A stretch of DNA of 64,000 nt, from contig JAMPHH010000003.1 in assembly GCA_023663505.1 (NCBI GenBank), positions 89,354 to 153,353 of the forward strand. Reading direction: 5' to 3'. Position 1 is the first letter of the stretch; each line of letters begins with the position of its first letter. The notes beneath the pieces are model-generated. The model was not told the DNA's origin. It saw nothing but the letters and a program-made list of their open reading frames with translations, and ran no database searches. The position numbers and the translations under genes were made by a program. Shown in pieces: positions 1-8,412 of this stretch. Source of the DNA: Muribaculum sp. Lineage in GTDB: Bacteria > Bacillota > Clostridia > Lachnospirales > Lachnospiraceae.

Positions 1-476
1 ACCTTGACATCCACGCTGCCACTTGCAGTCTTAACACTGAAAGTTCCCTCCCCGACCAGACTGGAATCCAGCTCGCTCAGCTTCGTCTGCGCAGTGTAAT
101 CACCCTTCACGCTCTGTCCGTTAGATGTCTTTCGCAGCTCGGCACCAGTGAGATAGCCGGTCTTCGCCAACTGCTTTACCTGCAGGTTCTGAACGCCGTT
201 CACCGCTTTGTCACCCGTGATCACGCTGGCTATGCTGTCGTTGGAAACCTTAGTGACCTTCTTGCTGTATGCCTCGGAAAAGCGCATATTGCTAAGATAT
301 TTCGTCTGTAGGTTCTTCAACTTGGTGTTCAGTTCCTTCCAAGCGTCCTGCTTCCAGTTGTACTTGATCTGTGCCTTTTTGGTCTTGTTAAGCTTGGTGC
401 TTTTAGCTTCCACAAGCTGCTGAATAAGGCTTTCCGTGTCCATTCCGGACATCAAGCCCGATAAACGCATTGCCAT
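1..476 (-). CDS. fliD: FliD flagellar hook-associated protein 2 (filament cap), N-terminal part
   Basis: Only the first 158 codons are in the window; the rest lies beyond the left edge. The protein begins MAMRLSGLMSGMDTESLIQQ, the typical FliD N-terminus (small residues, SGLxSGxD, then I-x-x-L-x-x) followed by a helical stretch rich in K and L. FliD caps the growing filament and helps flagellin fold after export. The start at 476 is set by AGGAGG at 482-487. It lies just downstream of flaG (24 bp between stop and start) and is probably co-transcribed with it from the sigma-D-like promoter at 1006-1032. Identity is firm; nothing can be said about the C-terminal half. Confidence 0.9.
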   Translation of the reverse strand, partial: MAMRLSGLMSGMDTESLIQQLVEAKSTKLNKTKKAQIKYNWKQDAWKELNTKLKNLQTKYLSNMRFSEAYSKKVTKVSNDSIASVITGDKAVNGVQNLQVKQLAKTGYLTGAELRKTSNGQSVKGDYTAQTKLSELDSSLVGEGTFSVKTASGSVDVK

Positions 477-500
477 AGCAATTCCTCCTATTCCTTCATG

Positions 501-932
501 TTATCTTCTCTCATCCACCAAGATACCCGCAAGCTCCCATGCCTTAGCGATCATATCCAAAGTTTTCTCCGGAGGAAGCTCTTTGATAACCTCCTTAGTA
601 TCCTTATCCACGATCTTGATGGTCACCCTGTTCGTATCCTCGTGAATGCCAAAAATCGCCTCTGAGTTCATCATCCGCTTGTTCAGCTTCTCAATCGTCT
701 TGCGGATCTGCTCAGAATTCATCTGATCCTGTTTCTGATCGGGCGAGTTGTTTCCCTGTCCCTTATTTTGAGCATTCTCTACTACATTGGTGGATTGATC
801 CACCCTCTCCACCACCTGTGCGCCGGATTCCGTGCCGGGCTCCACCTTCTCTGCCGGTTTGGCAACAGGCTTAGGCGCAGGTGCGGCCTGCATCTGCATT
901 GTCATTACACTTCCTAATGGTTCTACTGCCAT
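501..932 (-). CDS. flaG: FlaG family flagellar protein
   Basis: A 143-residue protein. The N-terminal ~75 residues are low complexity (A, P, Q, N rich), and the C-terminal ~65 residues are the FlaG domain (F-x-x-H-E-D-T-N-R-V-x-I-K-I-V-D-x-x-T-x-E-V-I-K-E-L-P-P-E-K pattern). FlaG proteins influence filament length and usually sit next to fliD, as here. Start choice: an ATG at 947 exists, but its own bases form the Shine-Dalgarno GGAGGTGA (938-945), correctly spaced for the ATG at 932 (MAVEPLGS), so 932 is taken. It has its own promoter and is separated from csrA by a terminator. Confidence 0.88.
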   Translation of the reverse strand: MAVEPLGSVMTMQMQAAPAPKPVAKPAEKVEPGTESGAQVVERVDQSTNVVENAQNKGQGNNSPDQKQDQMNSEQIRKTIEKLNKRMMNSEAIFGIHEDTNRVTIKIVDKDTKEVIKELPPEKTLDMIAKAWELAGILVDERR

Positions 933-1005
933 TTTTGTCACCTCCATGTGAATTTGATTGTGTCTTCCATCAACACAAATAAATAAAATCTAGTTTCTAT
1001 TACTT

Positions 1006-1032
1006 TTATCGGTTTTTATATTCCAAAAGTTA
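1006..1032 (-). promoter_or_regulatory. Sigma-D (sigma-28) type promoter for flaG-fliD
   Basis: On the minus strand TAAC (1032-1029), 15 bases, then ACCGATAA (1013-1006). The consensus for flagellar sigma-28 in the family is TAAA-N15-GCCGATAA, so there is one mismatch in each box and the spacing is exact. It lies about 75 bp upstream of the flaG start and downstream of the csrA terminator. The role is inferred from the match and the position. Confidence 0.6.
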
Positions 1033-1074
1033 AGAGTTTCCTAAATTTTTTTACATAAAACTGTTATTCCGTCA

Positions 1075-1106
1075 AAAGGTCACTCCCTCAAGTACAGGGA
1101 ATGACC
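1075..1106 (-). terminator. Rho-independent terminator after csrA
   Basis: On the minus strand an 11-bp stem GGTCATTCCCT / AGGGAGTGACC (one G-T pair) with a 7-base loop (1078-1106) is followed by TTTT. It lies 44 bp downstream of the csrA stop and would end the flgM-to-csrA transcript before the flaG promoter. Confidence 0.65.
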
Positions 1107-1149
1107 CAAACATCACAATTGCCTATTACCGATATTACCAAGAAAACAT

Positions 1150-1368
1150 TCATCCCAACAATTCCTTCAGTGCCTCGAGTCCCTCCGCATTCACGGACGC
1201 CTTGTTGGCTTCCTGAATCTGCATATACACTTCCTTACGGTACACGGGCACATCCTTAGGAGCAGTGATGCCAATCTTCACCTGATCTCCCTTGACCTCG
1301 AGTATGGTCACTTCCACATTATTATTGATGATCAATGCCTCGTTTTTCTTTCGGGACAATGCCAGCAT
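1150..1368 (-). CDS. csrA: CsrA carbon storage regulator (RNA-binding translational repressor)
   Basis: A 72-residue protein beginning MLALSRKKNEALIINNNVEV, with the CsrA five-strand fold signature and the motif K-I-G-I-x-A-P-x-x-V-P-V-Y-R-x-E. It dimerises and binds GGA motifs in mRNA leaders; in Firmicutes the main target is the flagellin mRNA. The ATG directly abuts the fliW stop, with the ribosome site inside the fliW 3' end, so the two are translationally coupled. FliW antagonises CsrA, so the pair forms the usual partner switch that couples flagellin translation to filament export. The length is normal. Confidence 0.95.
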   Translation of the reverse strand: MLALSRKKNEALIINNNVEVTILEVKGDQVKIGITAPKDVPVYRKEVYMQIQEANKASVNAEGLEALKELLG

Positions 1369-1827
1369 CTACTCACCCCCTTTTTTCGCCTGAAGAATCT
1401 CGTATATGGGGAACTTCACCTGATACTTATCACCCTCCACAATGAGCTGACACGCCTTGCGCTCATCCACGTTAATGATCATGGGTCCCTGAAGGTTCAC
1501 GCTCATCTTGGTCAGATCGGAAGGGATAGTGACTGTCACCAGCACCAGGATATTCTCATCCGTCAATTCTCCCAAACCCGCCAAAAGCTCATCATTTACT
1601 TCAGGATCATAGTTGGACTTCACGATCAGCGGATCCATCACTGGCATGGCAAAGCCCGGTTCCTCGATGGACTGTAGATAACGTATTCCTGCCTTGCTGC
1701 CCTGCATCTCATCGTGAAGTAAGGTAAAACGCTTCAAATCCGGAAAACCGATAATGCCATTCTCAAAGGTAATAATCTTATCTTCCGCAATTTCAATATC
1801 TCCAAACGCTTTAGTTTTAATGTTCAT
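1369..1827 (-). CDS. fliW: FliW flagellar assembly factor (CsrA antagonist)
   Basis: 152 residues, the normal length. It starts MNIKTKAFGDIEIAEDKIIT and has the FliW signature F-x-x-G-I-I-G-F-P-x-L-K-R-F-x-L and P-G-F-A-M-P-V-x-D-P. FliW binds flagellin; when flagellin is exported, freed FliW sequesters CsrA. The gene follows flgL by 37 bp and is fused head-to-tail with csrA. A GGGGGAT ribosome site precedes the ATG. Confidence 0.95.
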   Translation of the reverse strand: MNIKTKAFGDIEIAEDKIITFENGIIGFPDLKRFTLLHDEMQGSKAGIRYLQSIEEPGFAMPVMDPLIVKSNYDPEVNDELLAGLGELTDENILVLVTVTIPSDLTKMSVNLQGPMIINVDERKACQLIVEGDKYQVKFPIYEILQAKKGGE

Positions 1828-1864
1828 ATATCCCCCGTCTGCGCTCTGCGCATGATTTGTTTTA

Positions 1865-3460
1865 TTAAATAAAGTTCAGCAGTGTAGACTGCATCACCTT
1901 ACCCGTCGCCATCAAAGCCGCTTCATAAGTCAGCTCCGCCGAATTCAGCTGGATCGCCACCTCTGTGATATCCACGTCCTCATTCTCACTCTTTAAGGTC
2001 TCGAAGGTGGTCTTCTGGCTCTGCATACGGTTCTCAATAAGCTCTAGCTTCTTACTTCTGGTACCGCAGTTCGTGATACACAGATTCGCACCGTCCAGAT
2101 AATTCTGGAACGTGGTGATCCCATGCTCAAAAAGCTTCTGGCATCTATCTTTCGCATAGGTCAAAGCCTTTCCCATCGCGTCGAGCTGCGTCTGAAGGGT
2201 CTTGGCGTCCTCTCCGCTGGCAGTCTCTTTCAAACATTCCATCTTTGCCTGTATCTTTTCCAGCTCCATAACCTGCTCCATCGCACTCACCAGATCGTCT
2301 GCCTCTCTCCCGATTCCGGGCTTAAAGCACTCGTCCGCTGTAGAATTAACGCGGATCGTCTGGTTGAAGCCCACGTCATACTCGATCGCCTGCTTCTCCG
2401 CCGTCCCGTCAAGGAACGCCTTATTGTACTCAAGCTCTCCCTCCGCGTCGGTCACGGACTTGCAATAGAAATAATGCTCGGGTCTCAAATCACCCTTCGC
2501 CCAATTCTCCTTCTGATAGGTAATGCGGATCTCACCCTCATCCTTCACCGTTGTGGGATCGTCCCTAATCTTCATCATAGCGTCATAAACGTTCTGTCCC
2601 AGCAGAAGCTCCCCTGTCTCGGGCACGAAAATCACCTTATTCTTATTGGCATCCTCATGTATTGCCTTATAGGGATCATTTGCGGAGCTCATCACTGTCG
2701 TGGTGACTGTAATGTCGGTACCGGGATTATCCGGATCTTCATATGTGATAGGCACCTCATTGCCAGCCGTATCCATGCGGGTCAGTGTCGGAGCCATTCC
2801 CTTGCTACAGTCATTATATGCCAAACGTATACGATATACCTCATAAGCGTCTATCTTCTGCTCGTCTGTATTATCCTTTACTCCGCCCTGTGCACTCGTC
2901 TTATTGAAATTAGCCTCTGTCCAGTTGAGCAAATCTCCAGTCTCAACCTTGGTAAGTGAAGATATGGATTCTCTATCCAGCTGCTCCGTAATGGTATATT
3001 CCTTGGTAGTCGCTTCCGGAAAGCTCAAAGACAGGTCTGTGCGGTAACCTGTGAACACATATCTGCCCGCATAATCGGCATCGCCTGTCGAATATACCTC
3101 GTCACTCAACGCCTTGAGCTGCTCCAAGATGATCTGGCGATCCTTTATCTCCAATTCCCCATTGGAGCCCTTGGTACATTGCTCAATCATATTCCTCATG
3201 ATCTGCTCCAGATTCTTGAGCGCATCCTCGGTCACCTCCAGCCAGCTCTCCGCGTCGGGGATATTCTTGCTGTAATATTGTGTGATCTCTGTCACGCTGC
3301 TGCGCAGGCGAAGCGCGCGGATCGCCACCACAGGGTCATCGGAGGGTCTGCTGACCTTCTTCTGTGTGGACATCTGGGTGCTTAATTTGTCCTGATAGAT
3401 CTTATTGGTGTTGATATTGGACAGATTATTGCGCTGCATGATCTTATTTGTTATTCTCAT
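1865..3460 (-). CDS. flgL: FlgL flagellar hook-associated protein 3 (hook-filament junction)
   Basis: 531 residues. The N-terminus MRITNKIMQRNNLSNINTNK and the flagellin-like D0/D1 helix (S-R-P-S-D-D-P-V-x-A-I-R-A) identify FlgL; the C-terminal helix ends in E-A-A-L-x-A-T-G-K-V-M-Q-S-T-L-L-N-F. Typical FlgL is about 300 residues, so this one carries roughly 230 extra residues in the middle (about 140-380), presumably a surface-exposed domain; its function is unknown. It is preceded by TTAGGAGG and lies 16 bp after the upstream flgK. It forms the junction between FlgK and the filament. Confidence 0.92.
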   Translation of the reverse strand: MRITNKIMQRNNLSNINTNKIYQDKLSTQMSTQKKVSRPSDDPVVAIRALRLRSSVTEITQYYSKNIPDAESWLEVTEDALKNLEQIMRNMIEQCTKGSNGELEIKDRQIILEQLKALSDEVYSTGDADYAGRYVFTGYRTDLSLSFPEATTKEYTITEQLDRESISSLTKVETGDLLNWTEANFNKTSAQGGVKDNTDEQKIDAYEVYRIRLAYNDCSKGMAPTLTRMDTAGNEVPITYEDPDNPGTDITVTTTVMSSANDPYKAIHEDANKNKVIFVPETGELLLGQNVYDAMMKIRDDPTTVKDEGEIRITYQKENWAKGDLRPEHYFYCKSVTDAEGELEYNKAFLDGTAEKQAIEYDVGFNQTIRVNSTADECFKPGIGREADDLVSAMEQVMELEKIQAKMECLKETASGEDAKTLQTQLDAMGKALTYAKDRCQKLFEHGITTFQNYLDGANLCITNCGTRSKKLELIENRMQSQKTTFETLKSENEDVDITEVAIQLNSAELTYEAALMATGKVMQSTLLNFI

Positions 3461-3476
3461 TTGCTGATCCTCCTAA

Positions 3477-5621
3477 TTATACTCCGGTCTCCAGAATCAA
3501 TCTGTCGTAAATCTCTGTAAGAATCTGTATCATCTTGGAAGCAAGATTGTATCCGTTCTGGTATTTGACCAGATTCACTGCCTCCTCATCCTCGTCCACG
3601 CCGGAGATGGATATGCGCTGATTCTCGACGTTCTCCGATATCTCCGCATAGTTCTCTGCGAAAAGATTCGCCCTGCTGGCATTCAACGCCACGTCCGACA
3701 GGACATTCTGCAGGAACTCAGAGCATGTGGAGCCTCTAAAGCTTGCCTTGGACTTGTCGTTCACCATCTTCTTCAGATCCTCAAGCAGGTCATTCTGCTC
3801 TACGCCGTCTTCCACCGTATACTTATTCGCCAGCATGGAGGGGTCGGCTACCAAAGAAGCCGTGACATTCGCATTCTTGGCTGTCATGCGGTAGTAGCTG
3901 TCATCCGTGTAATCTATGGTGATGCCTACACCCATCTCCGCAGCAACCTCCTGCTGTGCTTGTTTCGCGGCATCAGAATCGGACATACCATTGTTGGTTA
4001 TCAACTCCTGCTTGCGTGTCTCCACCTCTGTCTCGTATTCCGTCTTAATAGCTTCCTTTGCCTGTTTCTCGGCATCTCCTGCAGACAGGGTTGCATCAGC
4101 CTTCATCAATTCCTGTTTCTTTTGCTCCACCAAGTCCTGATATCCCTGAGTGACCTGATCGTATCTATACTCATCGGGGAAGTCATACTGCTCGTCGTCT
4201 ATGGTGTGATCCGCCGTGAACACCTTGAGCCCCTTGCGGTTCTGTGCGTCAACGCCACTGGTGATAATATCGTTAAATTTCTGTGCGAAGGTTCTCAGCC
4301 ACTCGTTCATCTGGTTCATGTAATAAGGTATTCCCTGATAATCAAGGCTCACGCCGATACTGGCTTCCTTCTCCAGACGGTCATTGGTGACACGGGTGTC
4401 ATTCTTGCCGTTCTCTCCCGTCGGGGAAAGCGTAAAGGTATAGGAATAAGTATCTGTGATCGCATTATAATTATACTCCCATGCGTCATAATAGAATACC
4501 TGATTGCCCAGGTTGATCATTCCACCCTGGTCAGACAGGTTACATTTGTTCAAATCCTGCAGGTAGGTCTGCCCCACCTCGATTGTAACCGTGTCCACCG
4601 TCACCGTCTTGGTGTCGTCCGAGGGATCGGGAACCGTCGTCTCTCCCAGCTCGGTGATCGTGCCATGGAAATACTCAGTATTGTTGCCGTCACGCATCTC
4701 CACCAAGCCCTTCAGATCTCCGCCCATGGCAGCGTTGTAGAGGTTGAACTTTTGTCCGTCCTCCCACTCTACATCATACAGACCGTCGATATCTGTCTGG
4801 TTGACCTTCTCATAATTCGTTCTCGCCACACACTGCAGCCCGCGGTACTCATTGCCGTCCACCAAGAGCTGTCCCGCTGCGATCTTTACCACGAAACGGT
4901 TGGCACCAGTCACATGGTCGGGATTGTTCGTGTCGATGATCGGCGTCTCGGTGACCTGCACATCCACGATCTTGGAGAGCTGGTCAATCAGCAGAGTACG
5001 CCTGTCGCGCAGCTCGTTCGCGTTGACGCCCGTCAGCTCAATGGTATTGATCTGCTTGTTCAGATTGGCAATCTCGCCCGCGATGGAATTCATCTCATCC
5101 ACCTTCAGCTTGATCTCCTGGTTGACATCCTTCTGCAGAGCCTCCATATTGCCCGCAAGACCGTTAAAGTAGTCCATGAGGGAGTCCGCGTAGCCCACAA
5201 ACTGTTCCTTTGTGGTATTGCTGCTGGGATCATTCATCATCGCCTGCAGTCCTGTGATCATAAGCTGGTCAAACACTGTCTTGAACCCGGCGTTGTCACC
5301 TGTGTCATAGAAGTAGGTCTCGATCTGCTTCATGTAATACTGCTTCATTTCATATTCGCCAAGGTTGGTATTGTTATTCCAGAACTTCACGTCATAAAAT
5401 TCATCACGAATCCGCTCTATCGCCAGTGTCTCCACGCCCGCGCCCGCGCAGCCGTAGGTCTGGAATACCTGCAGTGCATTCGCCGCCTGCTGTACCACCT
5501 GCTGTCTACTGTAGCCGTTCGTCTGCACGTTGGCAATATTGTTGGAAGTGGTGTTCAGCGCCGCATTGCTCGCCAACAATCCCGTATATGCGATATTTAA
5601 TCCAAAAAATTGTGAGGGCAT
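3477..5621 (-). CDS. flgK: FlgK flagellar hook-associated protein 1, second (downstream) copy
   Basis: 714 residues, longer than the usual 500-550. The N-terminus has the rod/hook motif A-L-N-T-T-S-N-N-I-A-N-V-x-T-N-G-Y-S-R-Q, and the C-terminus ends with the matching helix N-L-V-K-Y-Q-x-G-Y-N-L-A-S-K-M-I-Q. A middle insertion includes a charged, probably coiled-coil stretch rich in E, K, A and Q (about 495-580). It is the second of two adjacent flgK-like genes (12 bp after the first), with a strong AGGAGG. The two share only the terminal domains at obvious similarity, so they are old paralogues, not a recent duplication. It joins hook to filament. Confidence 0.9.
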   Translation of the reverse strand: MPSQFFGLNIAYTGLLASNAALNTTSNNIANVQTNGYSRQQVVQQAANALQVFQTYGCAGAGVETLAIERIRDEFYDVKFWNNNTNLGEYEMKQYYMKQIETYFYDTGDNAGFKTVFDQLMITGLQAMMNDPSSNTTKEQFVGYADSLMDYFNGLAGNMEALQKDVNQEIKLKVDEMNSIAGEIANLNKQINTIELTGVNANELRDRRTLLIDQLSKIVDVQVTETPIIDTNNPDHVTGANRFVVKIAAGQLLVDGNEYRGLQCVARTNYEKVNQTDIDGLYDVEWEDGQKFNLYNAAMGGDLKGLVEMRDGNNTEYFHGTITELGETTVPDPSDDTKTVTVDTVTIEVGQTYLQDLNKCNLSDQGGMINLGNQVFYYDAWEYNYNAITDTYSYTFTLSPTGENGKNDTRVTNDRLEKEASIGVSLDYQGIPYYMNQMNEWLRTFAQKFNDIITSGVDAQNRKGLKVFTADHTIDDEQYDFPDEYRYDQVTQGYQDLVEQKKQELMKADATLSAGDAEKQAKEAIKTEYETEVETRKQELITNNGMSDSDAAKQAQQEVAAEMGVGITIDYTDDSYYRMTAKNANVTASLVADPSMLANKYTVEDGVEQNDLLEDLKKMVNDKSKASFRGSTCSEFLQNVLSDVALNASRANLFAENYAEISENVENQRISISGVDEDEEAVNLVKYQNGYNLASKMIQILTEIYDRLILETGV

Positions 5622-5633
5622 AGCTTAACCTCC

Positions 5634-7376
5634 TTATGCTCCTAATCGATTGATTACGTGCTCTAACATCTCGCTGATCGCGTTGATGTATCTGCTGGAC
5701 GCGTTGTAGGCGTTCTGGAACTTGATCATATAGGACAGCTCCTCGTCCGAGGAAACCCCGATCACCTGCGCCCTCGCGCTCTCCGCAGCCTCCACGGTCA
5801 CCTGCTGGCTCTCGTAGATGCTCCTGTATACATAACCTGAATTCGCCACCTGACTCACCATGTCAGAGTAATAATCGTTAAAGGTGGTCTTTTTCTTCAC
5901 ATTGGGATTCAATGTGTATATCTCCTCCGTGAACGCCGCCTTGAGCTTATCCACGGTCTCCTGATCCTCCGAATGCTCCGAGAGCCGGAAGCCGAGTCTC
6001 GCAGGCTTCTGCATCAGCTCCTTGTTGATCTCTAAGTTCCGCAGCGTATAAAGGGTCTCTGTCATCGACGGGTCTTCCGTATTCTCCTCATTGTATACCC
6101 AGTATTCCTTGCCGTCCGACCCTTTCACCTTGGTGTACTCATCCGTGGTGATCTTCTCGAACATCTGAATCGGAGAACCGTTGTCGTTGCGCATGTAACC
6201 GCCTTCAACATCCTCGCAGTAGCGCACACCTTCCAAAATAGTGCCGTCCTCCAGCTCCAGATCCCCTGTCGTCACTCCTGCGGCCTCCGCCAGAATCCCG
6301 TTGATCTTGGTCACCACATTATGTACAAGCTGGTCAAACTCCGCCTGAATGTTCATGATTACCGACTGTGACACGCTGTCGTACTTACCCTCCGCCATAT
6401 CCGTGTAATCCGCCCTGTGGTCCCCTCTCGCCAGAAGCATCGCCTTCAGACCTCCGATATCCGTATCCAGATCCGAGGAAATCTCAATGCTTAAATCAAA
6501 TACCTCCGCGCCGTCAATATTATAGAGTCTGCTGCCGTCGTCCAACTTGGTAAAAGTCGCGTCCAAGGGCCAGAAGGGTGTGTAGAACCCTGTCGCCTCG
6601 TCCAGATAAAGGCTCATCTCGTGGCACAGCTCGCCCTTTACGAAATCCACTCCCTCAATCTGTACGGACACGTTGCCAAGCTCATCCTCCTTAAAGGAGA
6701 TCTTAGCCAGCTCAGCCAGCTCATCCAGAATCTGGTTGCGGGTGTCGCGCAGATCGTTGGCCTTCTCTATGCCGCCGCTCTCTATAGACCTGATCTTGTC
6801 GTTCAGCTCCAACAGCTGATTCCCGTATTTATTGATCTTCTCCACCTGCTGCTTCACTTGGAGATTCAGATTGTCCTGATAGGAGGAAAGCCCGTCATAA
6901 ATCGCCGCTGCTCTCTCCACAAATTCTGACGAACGGCGCACGAACACGCCCTGCGTCACCGAATTGGCAGGGTCCTTGCACAATTCCTGCACAGATTCCC
7001 AGAAGTCCTTCATGGTCTGCTGGAAAGCCTTGCCGTTAAATTCCCCGAGCTGGGTCTCCACTTCCTCAAGCACATTGCTGGACACCTCATAGAACATACT
7101 GCGTCCGGATTCCTTGCGGTATGTTTTGTCCAAGAAATAATCTCTGATCTGTTTTACCCGGGAATAAGTAGTGCCAAGACCATACTGGTGGTCAGACACG
7201 CCCGTGCCCGACAGGGTCTTCTTAAGCGTCACATAAGACCTGTCTGCCTGCTGCACCTGCTGCCTGCTGTAACCGACCGTATCAATATTAGAAAGATTAT
7301 GCGCTGTGGTGTTCAGCGCATTTTGACTTGTCTGCAATCCGGATGTTCCAATATATAAGCTGCTCATCAAAGACAT
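5634..7376 (-). CDS. flgK: FlgK flagellar hook-associated protein 1, first (upstream) copy
   Basis: 580 residues, near the usual FlgK length. The N-terminus has A-L-N-T-T-A-H-N-L-S-N-I-D-T-V-G-Y-S-R-Q, and the C-terminus has E-L-S-Y-M-I-K-F-Q-N-A-Y-N-A-S-S-R-Y. The helical D1 region (about 90-200) resembles canonical FlgK more closely than the downstream copy does. GAGGT precedes the ATG at good spacing. It is flanked by the chaperone gene flgN (44 bp upstream), whose product binds FlgK and FlgL before export. Which paralogue forms the junction, or whether both do, cannot be told from sequence. Confidence 0.9.
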   Translation of the reverse strand: MSLMSSLYIGTSGLQTSQNALNTTAHNLSNIDTVGYSRQQVQQADRSYVTLKKTLSGTGVSDHQYGLGTTYSRVKQIRDYFLDKTYRKESGRSMFYEVSSNVLEEVETQLGEFNGKAFQQTMKDFWESVQELCKDPANSVTQGVFVRRSSEFVERAAAIYDGLSSYQDNLNLQVKQQVEKINKYGNQLLELNDKIRSIESGGIEKANDLRDTRNQILDELAELAKISFKEDELGNVSVQIEGVDFVKGELCHEMSLYLDEATGFYTPFWPLDATFTKLDDGSRLYNIDGAEVFDLSIEISSDLDTDIGGLKAMLLARGDHRADYTDMAEGKYDSVSQSVIMNIQAEFDQLVHNVVTKINGILAEAAGVTTGDLELEDGTILEGVRYCEDVEGGYMRNDNGSPIQMFEKITTDEYTKVKGSDGKEYWVYNEENTEDPSMTETLYTLRNLEINKELMQKPARLGFRLSEHSEDQETVDKLKAAFTEEIYTLNPNVKKKTTFNDYYSDMVSQVANSGYVYRSIYESQQVTVEAAESARAQVIGVSSDEELSYMIKFQNAYNASSRYINAISEMLEHVINRLGA

Positions 7377-7419
7377 AATAGTTACCTCGGTTTCTCAAGT
7401 AGTTAATAAAAATCGCCGA

Positions 7420-7935
7420 CTATTGCTTGGCGTCAAACCCCCGGTTCACCCCCATGGTGTTGCCCGTGCTGTAAGCTCCCCGGTTATAATTGGCAGTCTC
7501 GGGAGCCGCCTTGGACGCCTGCAGCAGAGTGATCTCAAACTCCACCATCTCCAACGCGTCCTTCAAAAGAACCCCGTTCTGCTCATTGACCCGCTGTAAC
7601 TCCCGCACCGTCCTGTGAAGCCTGTCGTGAGCCTCCGCCAATGCGCTCTGTTCCGCGGGTCGTGCCGCCATCATTTCAATCAAATTCGTCAGCGTGAGTG
7701 TTGTAACATCCTTGTTCAGTACCGTGGCAATATCCGCAGTCACCTCTGTGCGTCTGCGTTCCAGGCTGTTGAGCCTGTTTACCATATCCTGCTCCTCATC
7801 CGTGATTTTTTGTAAATTTTCCAAGCTGCCGCTCACAATGATCGGCGTCTTGCGCTGGGATATCTCTAACAGCCCCTCGTATTCGCCGCATTCCCTGTTC
7901 AAAACGTCTATCAGGTTCTCCATCAAGCTCGCCAC
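7420..7935 (-). CDS. flgN: FlgN flagellar export chaperone
   Basis: 171 residues, mostly helical, with the FlgN pattern L-x-x-x-L-x-x-E-x-x-x-Y-x-x-L-L-x-I-S-x-x-K and a central E-E-Q-D-M-V-N-R-L-N-S-L-E-x-x-R. FlgN chaperones FlgK/FlgL to the flagellar export gate. The start is a GTG at 7935 preceded by AAGGAGG with 8 bases of spacing. It lies between flgM (13 bp upstream) and flgK, the standard Firmicutes order. The C-terminal 25 residues are low complexity (N, G, R). Confidence 0.88.
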   Translation of the reverse strand: MASLMENLIDVLNRECGEYEGLLEISQRKTPIIVSGSLENLQKITDEEQDMVNRLNSLERRRTEVTADIATVLNKDVTTLTLTNLIEMMAARPAEQSALAEAHDRLHRTVRELQRVNEQNGVLLKDALEMVEFEITLLQASKAAPETANYNRGAYSTGNTMGVNRGFDAKQ

Positions 7936-7948
7936 GGGGCCATCCTCC

Positions 7949-8227
7949 TTATATCAGCGCATTATACTTCTCTAACAGCTTCTCTGCAAAGCTGTTATTG
8001 TCCACATTGTATGTGCCGTTCTGTATACGCGCTTTGACAACGGAGGTTAAATCCTCTCTGACATCAGGGGTAGACTCCAACGCTGTCTTGGCAGTCTGAT
8101 AATCCTTGCCTCTGCCGCTGATCTCCACATAATCCTTAGTGGACTCTGTTGCCTCCGCCGCAGTGCTGCGCCTCGTCTTCTGAGTCTTGTAAAGCTGCTG
8201 TACCTGTGTGTAAGCCTCTATACGCAT
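7949..8227 (-). CDS. flgM: FlgM anti-sigma-D factor
   Basis: 92 residues. The C-terminal half has the FlgM signature (V-E-I-S-x-x-x-K-D-Y-Q, P-D-V-R-E-D, K-A-R-I-Q-N-G-T-Y-x-V-D, F-A-E-K-L-L-E-K). FlgM holds sigma-D (FliA) inactive until the hook is complete and FlgM is exported. Start: the ATG at 8227 (MRIEAYTQ) has AAAGGAGG at 8236-8243; an upstream in-frame start at 8257 would run through that site and is rejected. First gene of the operon, behind a sigma-D promoter, so the anti-sigma factor is under its own sigma factor (usual feedback). Confidence 0.93.
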   Translation of the reverse strand: MRIEAYTQVQQLYKTQKTRRSTAAEATESTKDYVEISGRGKDYQTAKTALESTPDVREDLTSVVKARIQNGTYNVDNNSFAEKLLEKYNALI

Positions 8228-8278
8228 ATCGGATTCCTCCTTTCCCTTAGTATTCAAAATATATCCGATTCACAATAT

Positions 8279-8306
8279 GTATCGGCGTAAAACATAAATT
8301 CTTTAG
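8279..8306 (-). promoter_or_regulatory. Sigma-D (sigma-28) promoter of the flgM operon
   Basis: On the minus strand CTAAA (8306-8302), a 15-base spacer, then GCCGATAC (8286-8279). This matches the flagellar sigma-28 consensus TAAA-N15-GCCGATAA at all but the last base, and starts about 50 bp upstream of the flgM start. It is diverged from the sigma-A-like promoter for the membrane protein pair. Confidence 0.85.
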
Positions 8307-8315
8307 TGCAATCGG

Positions 8316-8344
8316 TTGATTTTTTTTCTGATTTTGTGTAACAT
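8316..8344 (+). promoter_or_regulatory. Sigma-A type promoter for the membrane protein pair
   Basis: TTGATT (8316-8321), 17 bases, TAACAT (8339-8344), then about 70 bp to the start at 8413. One or two mismatches in each box and exact spacing. The assignment is by position. Confidence 0.5.
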
Positions 8345-8412
8345 ATGGATTAACAGTTCATCTATCGGCGCATGCTGAATTGTTATGTAACTCAGGAAAG
8401 GAACCCACTCCC

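Noticed and set aside
3960..5600. A 546-codon open frame on the plus strand inside flgK
   Set aside because: Antisense shadow of flgK: no ribosome site, H/L/R/V-rich composition typical of the reverse of a structured gene, no recognisable domain.
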